Shown piece by piece: positions 5,633 through 12,695 of a DNA stretch of 14,647 nucleotides (the first letter of the stretch is position 1; every line of letters starts with the position of its first letter). The DNA lies in NCBI GenBank assembly GCA_004000155.1, contig RCSS01000832.1, forward strand, positions 1,362-16,008. Reading direction: 5' to 3'. This DNA is from Tubulinosema ratisbonensis. Lineage: Eukaryota > Microsporidia > Tubulinosematidae. Made by a program: the position numbers and the translations under genes. The notes beneath the pieces were generated by a model. That model made no database searches. It was not told the DNA's origin and saw only the letters and a program-made list of their open reading frames with translations.

Positions 5633-7513
5633 TTAAATTGAGCAAATTATATCATAAGCTTGTCTCAATGCTCTGATCATATTTTCAAGAAATAACCTTC
5701 TATCTTTAATTTCATCAGATTCGTTTATTGTTTCAGCAATACCTTCTGCTTCATATACCTCTCTGAATAATGTAGATTGTACTTCTTGTTCAGATTTAAT
5801 TACCAACTCATTCATAATGGCTTTAGGCACTTGATCAACTACAATTTTTTTGATAATGTTAAAATAATTTGTTACCAATGCTTTGATTGTTTGTACTTCT
5901 AATAAATCTTGGTCAGTCATATTTTTTGTAATTTTTAAATTAATAGGTATTGGATCAAAAGTAATTTTTGTATTTTTTTCATTAATAATTTCTTCTTCTT
6001 TTTTCTCAACCTCTTTAATTGAGTGTCTCCAATGATGAAAATCTGGATGTTTAGTATTTATGTACGCAATGTTCCAGTCTATAAATGCGGATACTAATTT
6101 ATGTGTTGAGTCTGATTTTTCTTTAAAAAGTTTTACCAATGTTTGTATTATTTTATCGTTGAATATAGGAAACCTTTCCAAAGACAAGTTTTGTGTTATT
6201 TGATGGATTATTTTTATTAATTCATTAAAAATTATACCTACCAATTTTAAACAATGTGGTTTAAAAGTTGATATACTTTGTTTAGAAAGTTTCTCAAATG
6301 CAATGTGTGCAAACAACAAGGTTGAAGAGGAGCCACCGGAATTGTATAATAAAGTTCTTATTTGTTCATCTTTTATGTTTCCTAATGCATCCAATTGCGT
6401 AATGAATTCTGCAAAATGATGATGAAATGTGTAATTTAATCTTGCCCCACCAACCAATTCAGTTGAGCTAAGTTCACATCGCCCATCTAAAATATCTTTG
6501 AATCTTTTTGAAATATCGTTAATAATTTTGAACATGTATTCTCTTGGTGTAAAATTGATCGCGCCAATTATTTCTAATTCGTTTCTATATTCAATCAGCA
6601 TCTTGTCAATTGAAGTTTGTAAATTTGGTATACAAAATTTTATATGTTCATGCAAAATTGAATGAAGTTTTTGAACTAAATATGATGTTCCGCAATATAA
6701 TTTGTTTTTCTTATATGATGGATGATTATCAAAAAAGGACTTTTCATCTTTCAAAGCAACTTCTATTGGTTTTTTCTGTAGTATATCTGTTTGGCTTCTA
6801 TTTATTACAGGTACAAATCCAAGTTTTAATTTAATAATCCTTCCTGCTAAAACATCGACAGCATCTGTTCCTTTATCCATTAAATCTAATTTTGTTAAAA
6901 CACCAATCGTTCTGCTGTATGATGGATCTACGCTTCTGGCCAATTGCAATGCATCTGAGTTACTTATATCAATATTGGCAGACGAAACAGCTAAAATTAT
7001 AGCATTTTTATTGCTTACAAATTTCCTGCACATTTCCTCAATCCTTAACACAATATTTTTAGGTTGATCGGAAGCGGGCACCTTTATCAACCCAGGTAAA
7101 TCTACAAGAGTAAGGGTTAAAACTTTAGATGAATATAATTTTAAGGTAATTGGAATTTCACAAACATCATTTTTCGACTTTAAAACTCTGCTGGTTTCGT
7201 CAAGGATTTCTTTTTTCACTTCTTCAAAATTCAAAAAAATTTTTGTAGGATGATGATTAAATTCACAGTACTCTTCCACAGCATCTTTTCTATAGATAAG
7301 TTGTAAAATTAAAGGCCTTCTTGTTACTATACCAGTGCCTCTAGGCAGAAAATCTCTTCCTACAATATTTTCTAGCACGCTTGTTTTTCCAGAGCTCTGA
7401 CTTCCAATAACAACTATTTGAGGTAATTCAAGGCTGTTCTCAATACAAGTAGAACTACAAATATCTTGTAAATTATTTATTTTTTCTATAAGTAAATCTA
7501 TATTTATTGCCAT
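5633..7513 (-). CDS. Dynamin-family GTPase (Vps1/Drp1 type)
   Basis: Large GTPase that assembles on membranes and drives scission in vacuolar/endosomal trafficking or organelle division. All G motifs are visible: P-loop GSQSSGKTS (37-45), switch I RGTGIVTRRPL (58-68, Thr64), DLPG (138-141), TKLD (207-210) and NRS (238-240). A helical middle domain follows. A GTPase effector domain fills about 549-626, with the family's VPKAIMNELV and ALRQAYDII. At 626 residues it lacks PH and proline-rich domains, as fungal Vps1 and Dnm1 do. Microsporidia lack conventional mitochondria and peroxisomes, so a Vps1-like role in trafficking or spore organelle formation is more likely than classical mitochondrial fission; that is inference. 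It is divergent with the gene at 7682 (168 bp between starts). Very confident in the family, not in the exact orthologue. Confidence 0.97.
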   Translation of the reverse strand: MAINIDLLIEKINNLQDICSSTCIENSLELPQIVVIGSQSSGKTSVLENIVGRDFLPRGTGIVTRRPLILQLIYRKDAVEEYCEFNHHPTKIFLNFEEVKKEILDETSRVLKSKNDVCEIPITLKLYSSKVLTLTLVDLPGLIKVPASDQPKNIVLRIEEMCRKFVSNKNAIILAVSSANIDISNSDALQLARSVDPSYSRTIGVLTKLDLMDKGTDAVDVLAGRIIKLKLGFVPVINRSQTDILQKKPIEVALKDEKSFFDNHPSYKKNKLYCGTSYLVQKLHSILHEHIKFCIPNLQTSIDKMLIEYRNELEIIGAINFTPREYMFKIINDISKRFKDILDGRCELSSTELVGGARLNYTFHHHFAEFITQLDALGNIKDEQIRTLLYNSGGSSSTLLFAHIAFEKLSKQSISTFKPHCLKLVGIIFNELIKIIHQITQNLSLERFPIFNDKIIQTLVKLFKEKSDSTHKLVSAFIDWNIAYINTKHPDFHHWRHSIKEVEKKEEEIINEKNTKITFDPIPINLKITKNMTDQDLLEVQTIKALVTNYFNIIKKIVVDQVPKAIMNELVIKSEQEVQSTLFREVYEAEGIAETINESDEIKDRRLFLENMIRALRQAYDIICSI

Positions 7514-7523
7514 ATTTACATTA

Positions 7524-7527
7524 CCCC
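7524..7527 (-). promoter_or_regulatory. GGGG start-proximal signal
   Basis: On the minus strand GGGG lies ten bases before the dynamin ATG (7513), separated by TAATGTAAAT. The upstream ATG in that spacer is followed at once by TAA, so it is not the start. Confidence 0.45.
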
Positions 7528-7672
7528 TTTATTTTTAAACAAACTCTGAAACATGTTTCAGAATTGAAAAAATATTTCTCGGATTGATTTTTTTATTAAA
7601 ACTTTGTACAAACAAAATTAAATGAAATTTATTAATACATAAACATATCTTTATTAATCTTCTTAATTATTA

Positions 7673-7676
7673 CCCC
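7673..7676 (+). promoter_or_regulatory. CCCC start-proximal signal
   Basis: CCCC followed by TCAAA precedes ATG 7682 by five bases. It supports this start for an otherwise unrecognised gene. Confidence 0.5.
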
Positions 7677-7681
7677 TCAAA

Positions 7682-8191
7682 ATGAGAAGACAATGGCACG
7701 AGTTAAGGAAAGAACTCATACAAATCTACATAAAGAAGCTTAACACAATAAAAAAGCTAAAAACAATCTACTTCGACGAATCTATTTCAGATGATAAGTC
7801 ATTTATAGACATCAAAAAGTTAACTATGTTATTTCGTATCAACAACAAAACCTGTGAGATATTTTCAAGGCTAGCCACCAAAAAGTGTTTTTACAAATAT
7901 TTACAGATATATTTATCTAACAATATGAGAGAATATAATGAATCAGCCAAGTTCATTTACTTTTCTATGTTGTATAACTCGTTACCTAATGATGAATCTG
8001 TGTATTTACACTATTATTGTATCACAAAAGATGACACTTTCTTGAATAACATCAAGACTTATAAATACATGTCTGCCAAAAAGAAGGCTCATCTCTTAAG
8101 TTTCAGGGAATTCATTTACACAGAAAGGTTTTTTGTAGATGTTTGTGTGATAAACCAAATATTTTACAATTCACTTATAGATTCAGAATAA
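7682..8191 (+). CDS. Hypothetical protein, helical, 169 aa
   Basis: I do not recognise this protein. It is 169 residues, lysine-rich at the start (MRRQWHELRKELIQIY) and rich in aromatic residues in the second half (YLHYYCIT at 107-114, FREFIYTERFF at 142-152). There is no membrane segment, signal peptide, zinc-binding pattern or clear catalytic motif; predicted character is mostly alpha-helical. Its coding status rests on the open frame in a very AT-rich region, balanced codon use and the CCCC signal before the ATG. It is transcribed away from dynamin and toward the next gene, 104 bp downstream. It may be a small subunit of a conserved complex diverged beyond recognition by eye. Confidence 0.75.
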   Translation: MRRQWHELRKELIQIYIKKLNTIKKLKTIYFDESISDDKSFIDIKKLTMLFRINNKTCEIFSRLATKKCFYKYLQIYLSNNMREYNESAKFIYFSMLYNSLPNDESVYLHYYCITKDDTFLNNIKTYKYMSAKKKAHLLSFREFIYTERFFVDVCVINQIFYNSLIDSE

Positions 8192-8285
8192 AATATATAA
8201 AAATCAAAATTTTTATTTTTAATTTACACAAATATTTCCTAAAAGGAAGTTTATCGAAACAAAAATTTTTTATAAACAAAATCAA

Positions 8286-8288
8286 CCC
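8286..8288 (+). promoter_or_regulatory. CCC start-proximal signal
   Basis: AACCCTTAAAAA leads directly into ATG 8296, with CCC ending seven bases before it. Confidence 0.5.
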
Positions 8289-8295
8289 TTAAAAA

Positions 8296-8823
8296 ATGAC
8301 ACAACAACAAATAAAATACGCTTTTGAAGAAGGTATTTCAGAAGATACACTTTCTCCAGAGTTTACAGCCAAATTAATCTACAATGAATATGTAAAAAAT
8401 ACAAGTGCAAACATAATTGGTCATGAAACTTTAGGGATGAACCACATCCGAGATTATTCCGATGTTTTCAATTTAGATTGTATTTTCTTAATAAATCATC
8501 AAAAATACACAATAAAGTGTATTATTAGCAATGAAAATTCTTTGCTTTCAATTCTTAATGGATGTTTAACATCCCAAAACTCAAAAAAGTTTAATTCTGC
8601 CAAAAGATTTTTAACAACCTGGGATTTTTTAAGCAGACCAATCGTAGAAAAAAATTTGATCAAAAAAATGGTTTATTCAAAAAAAATTATAGAAAAACTT
8701 AACAAGTGTAAATCAATAAGACCATTAGAAGATTACATTGAGATGTTCAAAAGCAGTACATTTCTAATAAATTTAGAGGCGGCATGTTACATCGCCAAAA
8801 AAATATATTATGAATTTGAATAA
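8296..8823 (+). CDS. Hypothetical protein, 175 aa; faint TFIIS N-terminal-domain-like C-terminus
   Basis: Not recognised with confidence. The N-terminal half (1-100) has alternating hydrophobic stretches such as CIFLINHQKYTIKCII (62-77), suggesting beta structure. The C-terminal part (about 104-175) is helical and reads LTTWDFLSRPIVEKNLIKKM (106-125), then KIIEKLNK and, at the end, AACYIAKKIYYEF. The pattern L..L...PI....L.....kk.i.kL.k followed by A..l...W recalls the TFIIS N-terminal (LW) domain of transcription elongation factors. I rate that as a weak hint only. There is no membrane segment. It converges on the USP gene with 22 bp between stops. The CCC signal and open frame make it a credible gene. 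Confidence 0.75.
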   Translation: MTQQQIKYAFEEGISEDTLSPEFTAKLIYNEYVKNTSANIIGHETLGMNHIRDYSDVFNLDCIFLINHQKYTIKCIISNENSLLSILNGCLTSQNSKKFNSAKRFLTTWDFLSRPIVEKNLIKKMVYSKKIIEKLNKCKSIRPLEDYIEMFKSSTFLINLEAACYIAKKIYYEFE

Positions 8824-8845
8824 AAAAATAATATAAAATATTTTA

Positions 8846-9793
8846 TTAATTTGTGTCTATTAATTCATAAATTGTAAAAGTAATATCATAATTTCCAGTA
8901 AATTTTTTTTTGATGTCAAAATATTCCACCAAAGAATCATTAAAAGAAATAAATTGATCATCTCTTTTTGTAACAACAAAGTAATGGTTTACTCCTATTA
9001 TAGGTTTATAATACAAAACAAAAGATTTTAACTTGTAAACACAATCTTTAAAATTTAAACATAAATTCTGCTCGAAATCAAAATTATTAGTTTTAAAACA
9101 ATCAGAAGTAAAAGCTATAAAGAGGTATTTAGGAAAGTGAGAAATGTTAATACTATCCCAGTTAGGGATAGTATATTCATTATTACCATATAGAAAATTA
9201 TTAATTGTGTATTGAATGTCATTAACTGCTTGGGTATAAATTGAAAAGGTAAAATTGTAATTTTGATTAAAATTCACCAATGCAAAATAATTGAAAATAA
9301 AAGAATTCTCCTTTAAATTTTTATATTCTGATTTTGTCAATTCATTTGAAAGAATCTTTAATTTTAAACCACTTATTTCTTCGTAATACAACAAATTTAA
9401 CAAATAATTAAAAAATTCATCAGCAGAATTCTCTTTAGAATATTTAAATTGTTTAGAAATACAAAAATATTTCATTATGTTTTGGTATCCATCAGTGTTA
9501 TCAATCACTGTGTTATTTTTACGGATATCTTTTATAAAATTTAACAAATTTGTGGTAAAAGAATCTTCTTTTAAATTACTTTTTTGTAAATAATCATACA
9601 AATAATCAAGTGAGGCTACTATTTGCATACAAACGTTGAAGAAACATGAATTATTATTGTTGGTAAGTCCTGCGTATTTGTTACATGGTTTATTTTTTGA
9701 TATTTTCTTTATTATGTACCATATAATTAATCCTATTAATATTATTATTAATAAGATTAAAGCTATATAAAAGTAAATGTCTTTTTTATCCAT
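8846..9793 (-). CDS. Membrane-anchored ubiquitin-specific protease-like peptidase (C19)
   Basis: Predicted deubiquitinase of 315 residues, anchored by an N-terminal membrane segment (about 7-29) followed by KKISKNK, so the domain should face the cytosol. USP landmarks: Cys box GLTNNNNSCFFN (42-53) with oxyanion-hole-type Asn45 and nucleophile Cys50; QQD-like box ENSADEFFNYLL (121-132); strand FPKYLFIAF (220-228); His box GVNHYFVV (267-274, His270); and FNDS (284-287), where Asn285 fits the third catalytic position (Asp or Asn in this family). No zinc-binding CxxC pairs are present, and the domain (about 275 residues) is short for a USP. It shares the anchor-plus-domain plan with the four genes at 17-5627 and may be their active relative. 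CCCC lies three bases before the ATG. Family call good; activity unproven. Confidence 0.85.
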   Translation of the reverse strand: MDKKDIYFYIALILLIIILIGLIIWYIIKKISKNKPCNKYAGLTNNNNSCFFNVCMQIVASLDYLYDYLQKSNLKEDSFTTNLLNFIKDIRKNNTVIDNTDGYQNIMKYFCISKQFKYSKENSADEFFNYLLNLLYYEEISGLKLKILSNELTKSEYKNLKENSFIFNYFALVNFNQNYNFTFSIYTQAVNDIQYTINNFLYGNNEYTIPNWDSINISHFPKYLFIAFTSDCFKTNNFDFEQNLCLNFKDCVYKLKSFVLYYKPIIGVNHYFVVTKRDDQFISFNDSLVEYFDIKKKFTGNYDITFTIYELIDTN

Positions 9794-9796
9794 GAA

Positions 9797-9800
9797 GGGG
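9797..9800 (-). promoter_or_regulatory. CCCC start-proximal signal
   Basis: The minus strand reads ATACCCCTTC immediately before the USP ATG at 9793. Confidence 0.5.
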
Positions 9801-9858
9801 TATTTTGATTAAAAATTAAAAAAAATCTCCTTTTTTATTTATTTTTATATTAATTTTT

Positions 9859-9929
9859 AATTTATTTATTTCTACATTAAAAATACTAATTTATTTATTT
9901 CTACATTAAAAATTATAATTTATTTATTT
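9859..9929. repeat. 29-bp tandem repeat, about 2.4 copies
   Basis: Two identical 26-bp stretches (9859-9884, 9888-9913), each beginning AATTTATTTATTTCTACATT, are separated by ACT. A third partial copy (AATTTATTTATTT) starts at 9917, giving a constant 29-bp period. It lies in the divergent spacer between the USP gene and the small ORF at 9948. Confidence 0.85.
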
Positions 9930-9947
9930 TTTATTAATTTCTAAAGC

Positions 9948-10139
9948 ATGAATTTTAGTGATCCAGAAAACAGTGAGAACGAATTTAGCATAAAATTCAA
10001 AGAAGAATACAAAAAAATGTTAGAAAGAGAAAAAGAATACACTGAACATTTACAGAACTGTGACCTAAAATATAATAAAATAACCAGAAGCATTTTAAAA
10101 AATGATCTTAGCAAAAAAGATATCGGCACTAAAAAATAA
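9948..10139 (+). CDS. Small charged hypothetical protein, 63 aa
   Basis: A 63-residue, Lys/Glu-rich and probably helical product. Residues about 13-45 could form one amphipathic or coiled-coil helix (FKEEYKKMLEREKEYTEHL). I recognise no family. In favour of a gene: it fills the gap between the USP and ferritin genes, ends 20 bp before the convergent ferritin stop, and has varied codons, some with C and G. Against: it is short, and no CCC/GGG signal precedes the ATG. It could be a small subunit of a larger assembly. Confidence 0.5.
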   Translation: MNFSDPENSENEFSIKFKEEYKKMLEREKEYTEHLQNCDLKYNKITRSILKNDLSKKDIGTKK

Positions 10140-10159
10140 AATAAAAAAGTAACTTTTGT

Positions 10160-10666
10160 TTATTTTTTCCTTCTTTTTGCTAAAAATTGTTGGTCAAACA
10201 AATATATGCCTAATGGATCCATGCACCTTTCAGCATTTACCTTCAAAGAATTAAGTTCTTTGATGCTTTCTACTTGTTCAATAACATAAGGGTCTAAGAA
10301 GGTAGTAGTAGTGTAATCATTGCTTTCTTCTGCTTCTTTGTAAATCAAACTTAAATCTTTTAACACTTTTTCTTCAAAATCAATACTTTTTACTAAAACG
10401 TCAACCACACTTTCGTAATTGGTTTTGAAATCTTTTACTTGTAAAAAACTAACTGTCATGCCTCTGGCGTTCATAAAATTAATTATGCCTTGGGCATGCT
10501 CTAATTCTTCTTCTGCCATTTTTCTAAAAAACTTTTTTAAGCCTGGAAGCTCAACATTTTTCTTGTCAAAATAAGATGAACAGCTGGTATAAAAGTAAAA
10601 GGCTGTGTATTCGTTGTTCAATTGCTTAGAAAGTAATTCACTTGCTTTATCTTTCCAATCACCCAT
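10160..10666 (-). CDS. Ferritin, H-type (iron-storage ferroxidase)
   Basis: A 168-residue four-helix ferritin that oxidises Fe(II) and stores iron in a 24-mer shell. Started at ATG 10666, the ferroxidase ligands line up with animal H chains: Glu19, Tyr26, Glu54 and His57 (in EEELEHAQG), Glu99 and Gln131 (in EQVESIKEL). The C-terminus GIYLFDQQFLA matches the family's final helix, followed by a basic KRRKK tail. Length is normal. An in-frame TTG at 10699 would add MLVYKSRHFKN, which the family lacks, so I reject it. There is no signal peptide, so it should be cytosolic. No CCC signal or IRE-like CAGUG loop is seen upstream. For an intracellular parasite it would help handle host-derived iron. 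The identification is firm. Confidence 0.95.
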   Translation of the reverse strand: MGDWKDKASELLSKQLNNEYTAFYFYTSCSSYFDKKNVELPGLKKFFRKMAEEELEHAQGIINFMNARGMTVSFLQVKDFKTNYESVVDVLVKSIDFEEKVLKDLSLIYKEAEESNDYTTTTFLDPYVIEQVESIKELNSLKVNAERCMDPLGIYLFDQQFLAKRRKK

Positions 10667-10787
10667 GTTTTTAAAATGTCTTGACTTATAAACTAACAAT
10701 TAACCAATCATTTTAAAGGAGTCATTCTAAGAATTTGAATAAAAGTTTTTTGATTGAAGATGCATAAGTCATAAAAAANTTTTTTAT

Positions 10788-11414
10788 TTATTTTCTTCTT
10801 TTGTTTTTTATTTTATTTTGGTAATCAACTTTTGGTTTTATGCATTGTAAAACTAAATAGCTTTTTTTATTTTTGCCATTTCCTTCTATCACCACTCCTT
10901 CATAAAAACCAGCATTTATGGCCTCTCTTTTGAGAATATCAGTCTGTTTTTCATTACAATAAAATTGTATGACAATTTTACCATCTCTTTTAATGACCAT
11001 ATAAAGATCTTTGAAGAATCTTCTTAGTCTTTTAATTGGAATATGTTCTGTTTTATAGCTTTCAAATAACCATTGTATTGCACTGACACTGATTATCAAA
11101 TCAAATGAACCTGGTAAGAAAGGGAGACCTTCTCCCATGTCACTCAAAATTTTATGACCATCAAACAAATCCAACATATCTTTGCTTATGTCTATCCCAA
11201 TACTAAAAAAATCTCTTTTGCTCAGTGCTTGTGTGGATGTTCCTGATCCACACCCAATATCCAACGCAATTCCTTCTGTCTTCTCACTAATTTCTATGCA
11301 TCTTTCTGCCATTTGTTCTTGGATAATTTTTATGCGTGAATTTTCTGTGTATTTCAATGCTCCTTCTTTATTATAAAATAACTGTGGAGGAAGCGTTGCT
11401 TCTGGTAATTTCAT
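10788..11414 (-). CDS. BUD23: 18S rRNA (guanine-N7)-methyltransferase, Bud23 family
   Basis: SAM-dependent enzyme that, with the partner Trm112, methylates N7 of a conserved guanine in 18S rRNA and supports small-subunit export. It has 208 residues. The family N-terminus LPPQLFYNKEGALKYTENSR (8-27) is distinctive. SAM motif I is LDIGCGSG (51-58), the acidic ribose-binding Asp is in GIDIS (73-77), DMGEGLPF (92-99) follows, and motif IV is FDLIISVSAIQWL (104-116). The late KKSYLVLQC (183-191) and basic tail KIKNKRRK also fit. It is shorter than yeast Bud23 (275 aa), mostly through a reduced C-terminus. It starts 24 bp after the transporter stop on the same strand. No CCC signal is visible. The undetermined base 10779 lies just outside it. 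Confidence 0.93.
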   Translation of the reverse strand: MKLPEATLPPQLFYNKEGALKYTENSRIKIIQEQMAERCIEISEKTEGIALDIGCGSGTSTQALSKRDFFSIGIDISKDMLDLFDGHKILSDMGEGLPFLPGSFDLIISVSAIQWLFESYKTEHIPIKRLRRFFKDLYMVIKRDGKIVIQFYCNEKQTDILKREAINAGFYEGVVIEGNGKNKKSYLVLQCIKPKVDYQNKIKNKRRK

Positions 11415-11438
11415 TAAAAATTAAAAAAATTTTTTAAT

Positions 11439-12380
11439 TTATTTGAATAATATTTTTATTTCTTTGGCTTTGTAAATAATCCCACTTGTTAAGCCTAAAA
11501 AATATGAAAACAGTCTTAAAGCATCATTTTTTCTTTTATCAATGATGTCAGTGATCAAATCTCTGACTATAAATGCAAAGAAACATATGAAAACTCTTTC
11601 AAATAAATTAAAAGTGAGAGTGTTTATTATTGCTACAACTGTGACCAACGAACTTAAAAATGAAATGAGCAGAATGTTTGAATTTATGCACAAAAACTTA
11701 CTAAAATTTTGTCCTGTCATACAAATTTTTATAAACAAAGCAAGTGTCAAATGAACAAAATTTGCATCACTCAAATAAAACAAAAAGCCACTAACCTCCT
11801 TTTTAATAAAATAATCGAATAAACAATTAGAAACACCGTTAAGCAAAGAAGCTCCAGATATTTTCAACGCACTTCTAAAACAAAATTCCTTATTTTCATT
11901 CTTGATAGATCCAAGTACAATACTAACCACTGTAAGAATAGTGCCATAAAATTGGTAAAAAGTGAATTTATTCTTTAAAACAAAAACAGAAAATAAAAAT
12001 ATTAAAACTATTCTGGACTGAGAAAATAAACAAACTGTAACTGAGCTTAGTTTATAGAAATTAGTTTTGAAAATGTATTCACATAAAAAAAACAGTAACA
12101 TACACATTAAAAGAATGATCACTGAGTAGTTGTCTCTTTTTTTAGGATGTTTTCTCAAAAAGAAAAAAGAAAAATAGTTTATTTTTTCCTTTAATTTTAG
12201 TAAGTAAATTAGTTTAGTACCAAAAAATAAAGTGAATGTGTTAATGATTGTTATGTCAATAGGGTATTCTTTAGTGATATCTTTGTATTTTCTGGTAACA
12301 AGAGAGAAAATTGTTATGACAAACAAATAAACTAAAAATAAANGACATTTGAACTTTTTATTATTTTTTAGTTTATGCAT
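11439..12380 (-). CDS. Nucleotide-sugar-transporter-like multi-pass membrane protein (DMT superfamily)
   Basis: A 313-residue, very hydrophobic protein with about nine or ten membrane segments, near 12-30, 42-62, 85-101, 108-134, 138-158, 170-190, 199-220, 232-257, 260-275 and 287-305. The stretch from SQSRIVLIFLFSVFVLKNKF (120-139) through TILTVVSIVLGS (147-158) resembles the signature of the UDP-sugar transporter family (QxKI...aLFSV..L...L...QW......GV). Such transporters exchange nucleotide sugars for nucleoside monophosphates across Golgi or ER membranes and feed glycosylation. Another DMT role, or transport of a different substrate, remains possible because the sequence is diverged. Base 12343 is N, leaving residue 13 undetermined. 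The start is the ATG with CCC four bases upstream. Confidence 0.75.
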   Translation of the reverse strand: MHKLKNNKKFKCXLFLVYLFVITIFSLVTRKYKDITKEYPIDITIINTFTLFFGTKLIYLLKLKEKINYFSFFFLRKHPKKRDNYSVIILLMCMLLFFLCEYIFKTNFYKLSSVTVCLFSQSRIVLIFLFSVFVLKNKFTFYQFYGTILTVVSIVLGSIKNENKEFCFRSALKISGASLLNGVSNCLFDYFIKKEVSGFLFYLSDANFVHLTLALFIKICMTGQNFSKFLCINSNILLISFLSSLVTVVAIINTLTFNLFERVFICFFAFIVRDLITDIIDKRKNDALRLFSYFLGLTSGIIYKAKEIKILFK

Positions 12381-12384
12381 TAAT

Positions 12385-12387
12385 GGG
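12385..12387 (-). promoter_or_regulatory. CCC start-proximal signal
   Basis: The minus strand reads TTACCCATTA immediately before the transporter ATG at 12380. Confidence 0.5.
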
Positions 12388-12500
12388 TAAATAAACTGAC
12401 TAAGTTAATTAAATTATAATTTTGCATTAATTAATATTTTATTCTATTAAAATTGTTTTGTTTTGTAAAAAAAAGATTTTACAATTATAAAATAAAGAAA

Positions 12501-12563
12501 TTTTTTTTGCGATTAAAGATGAATAATTCATACGAAGATCTTTTGCTATACCTTATATATAAA
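12501..12563 (-). repeat. Dispersed intergenic repeat, copy B
   Basis: Counterpart of 2266-2329. The core at 12531-12563 is 30/34 identical, and both copies begin after eight T and a G on the plus strand (12501-12508 here). It is about 10.2 kb from copy A and in the same orientation. No third copy was seen in the window. Confidence 0.5.
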
Positions 12564-12695
12564 ATAAAAGTGAATTAGATATATAATGAATATGCTTTTT
12601 TTAATGAATTTAAATATGTCATATAAAAAATAAAATAATTTAAGTTTTAAATGCACAATTACAAAATAAAAAGTATTTTTTAAACAAATATTCTT

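Larger units (their letters stand above)
12381..12695. other. AT-rich spacer between TAF5 and the transporter
   Basis: A 315-bp region that should contain the TAF5 3' end and the transporter 5' region. It carries copy B of the dispersed repeat (12501-12563). A short plus-strand open frame from ATG 12520 encodes 18 residues over that repeat (MNNSYEDLLLYLIYKIKVN, then TAG). Nothing else is recognisable. Confidence 0.4.

Noticed and set aside
9941..10129. Minus-strand frame opposite the 63-aa ORF
   Set aside because: Antisense shadow of the small charged ORF; hydrophobic low-complexity translation and no signal.
10667..10699. N-terminal extension of ferritin from a TTG
   Set aside because: The ATG at 10666 gives the normal ferritin length and the extension has no counterpart in the family.
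10667..10787. Iron-responsive element upstream of ferritin
   Set aside because: No CAGUGN loop in a stem is present in the 121-bp spacer.
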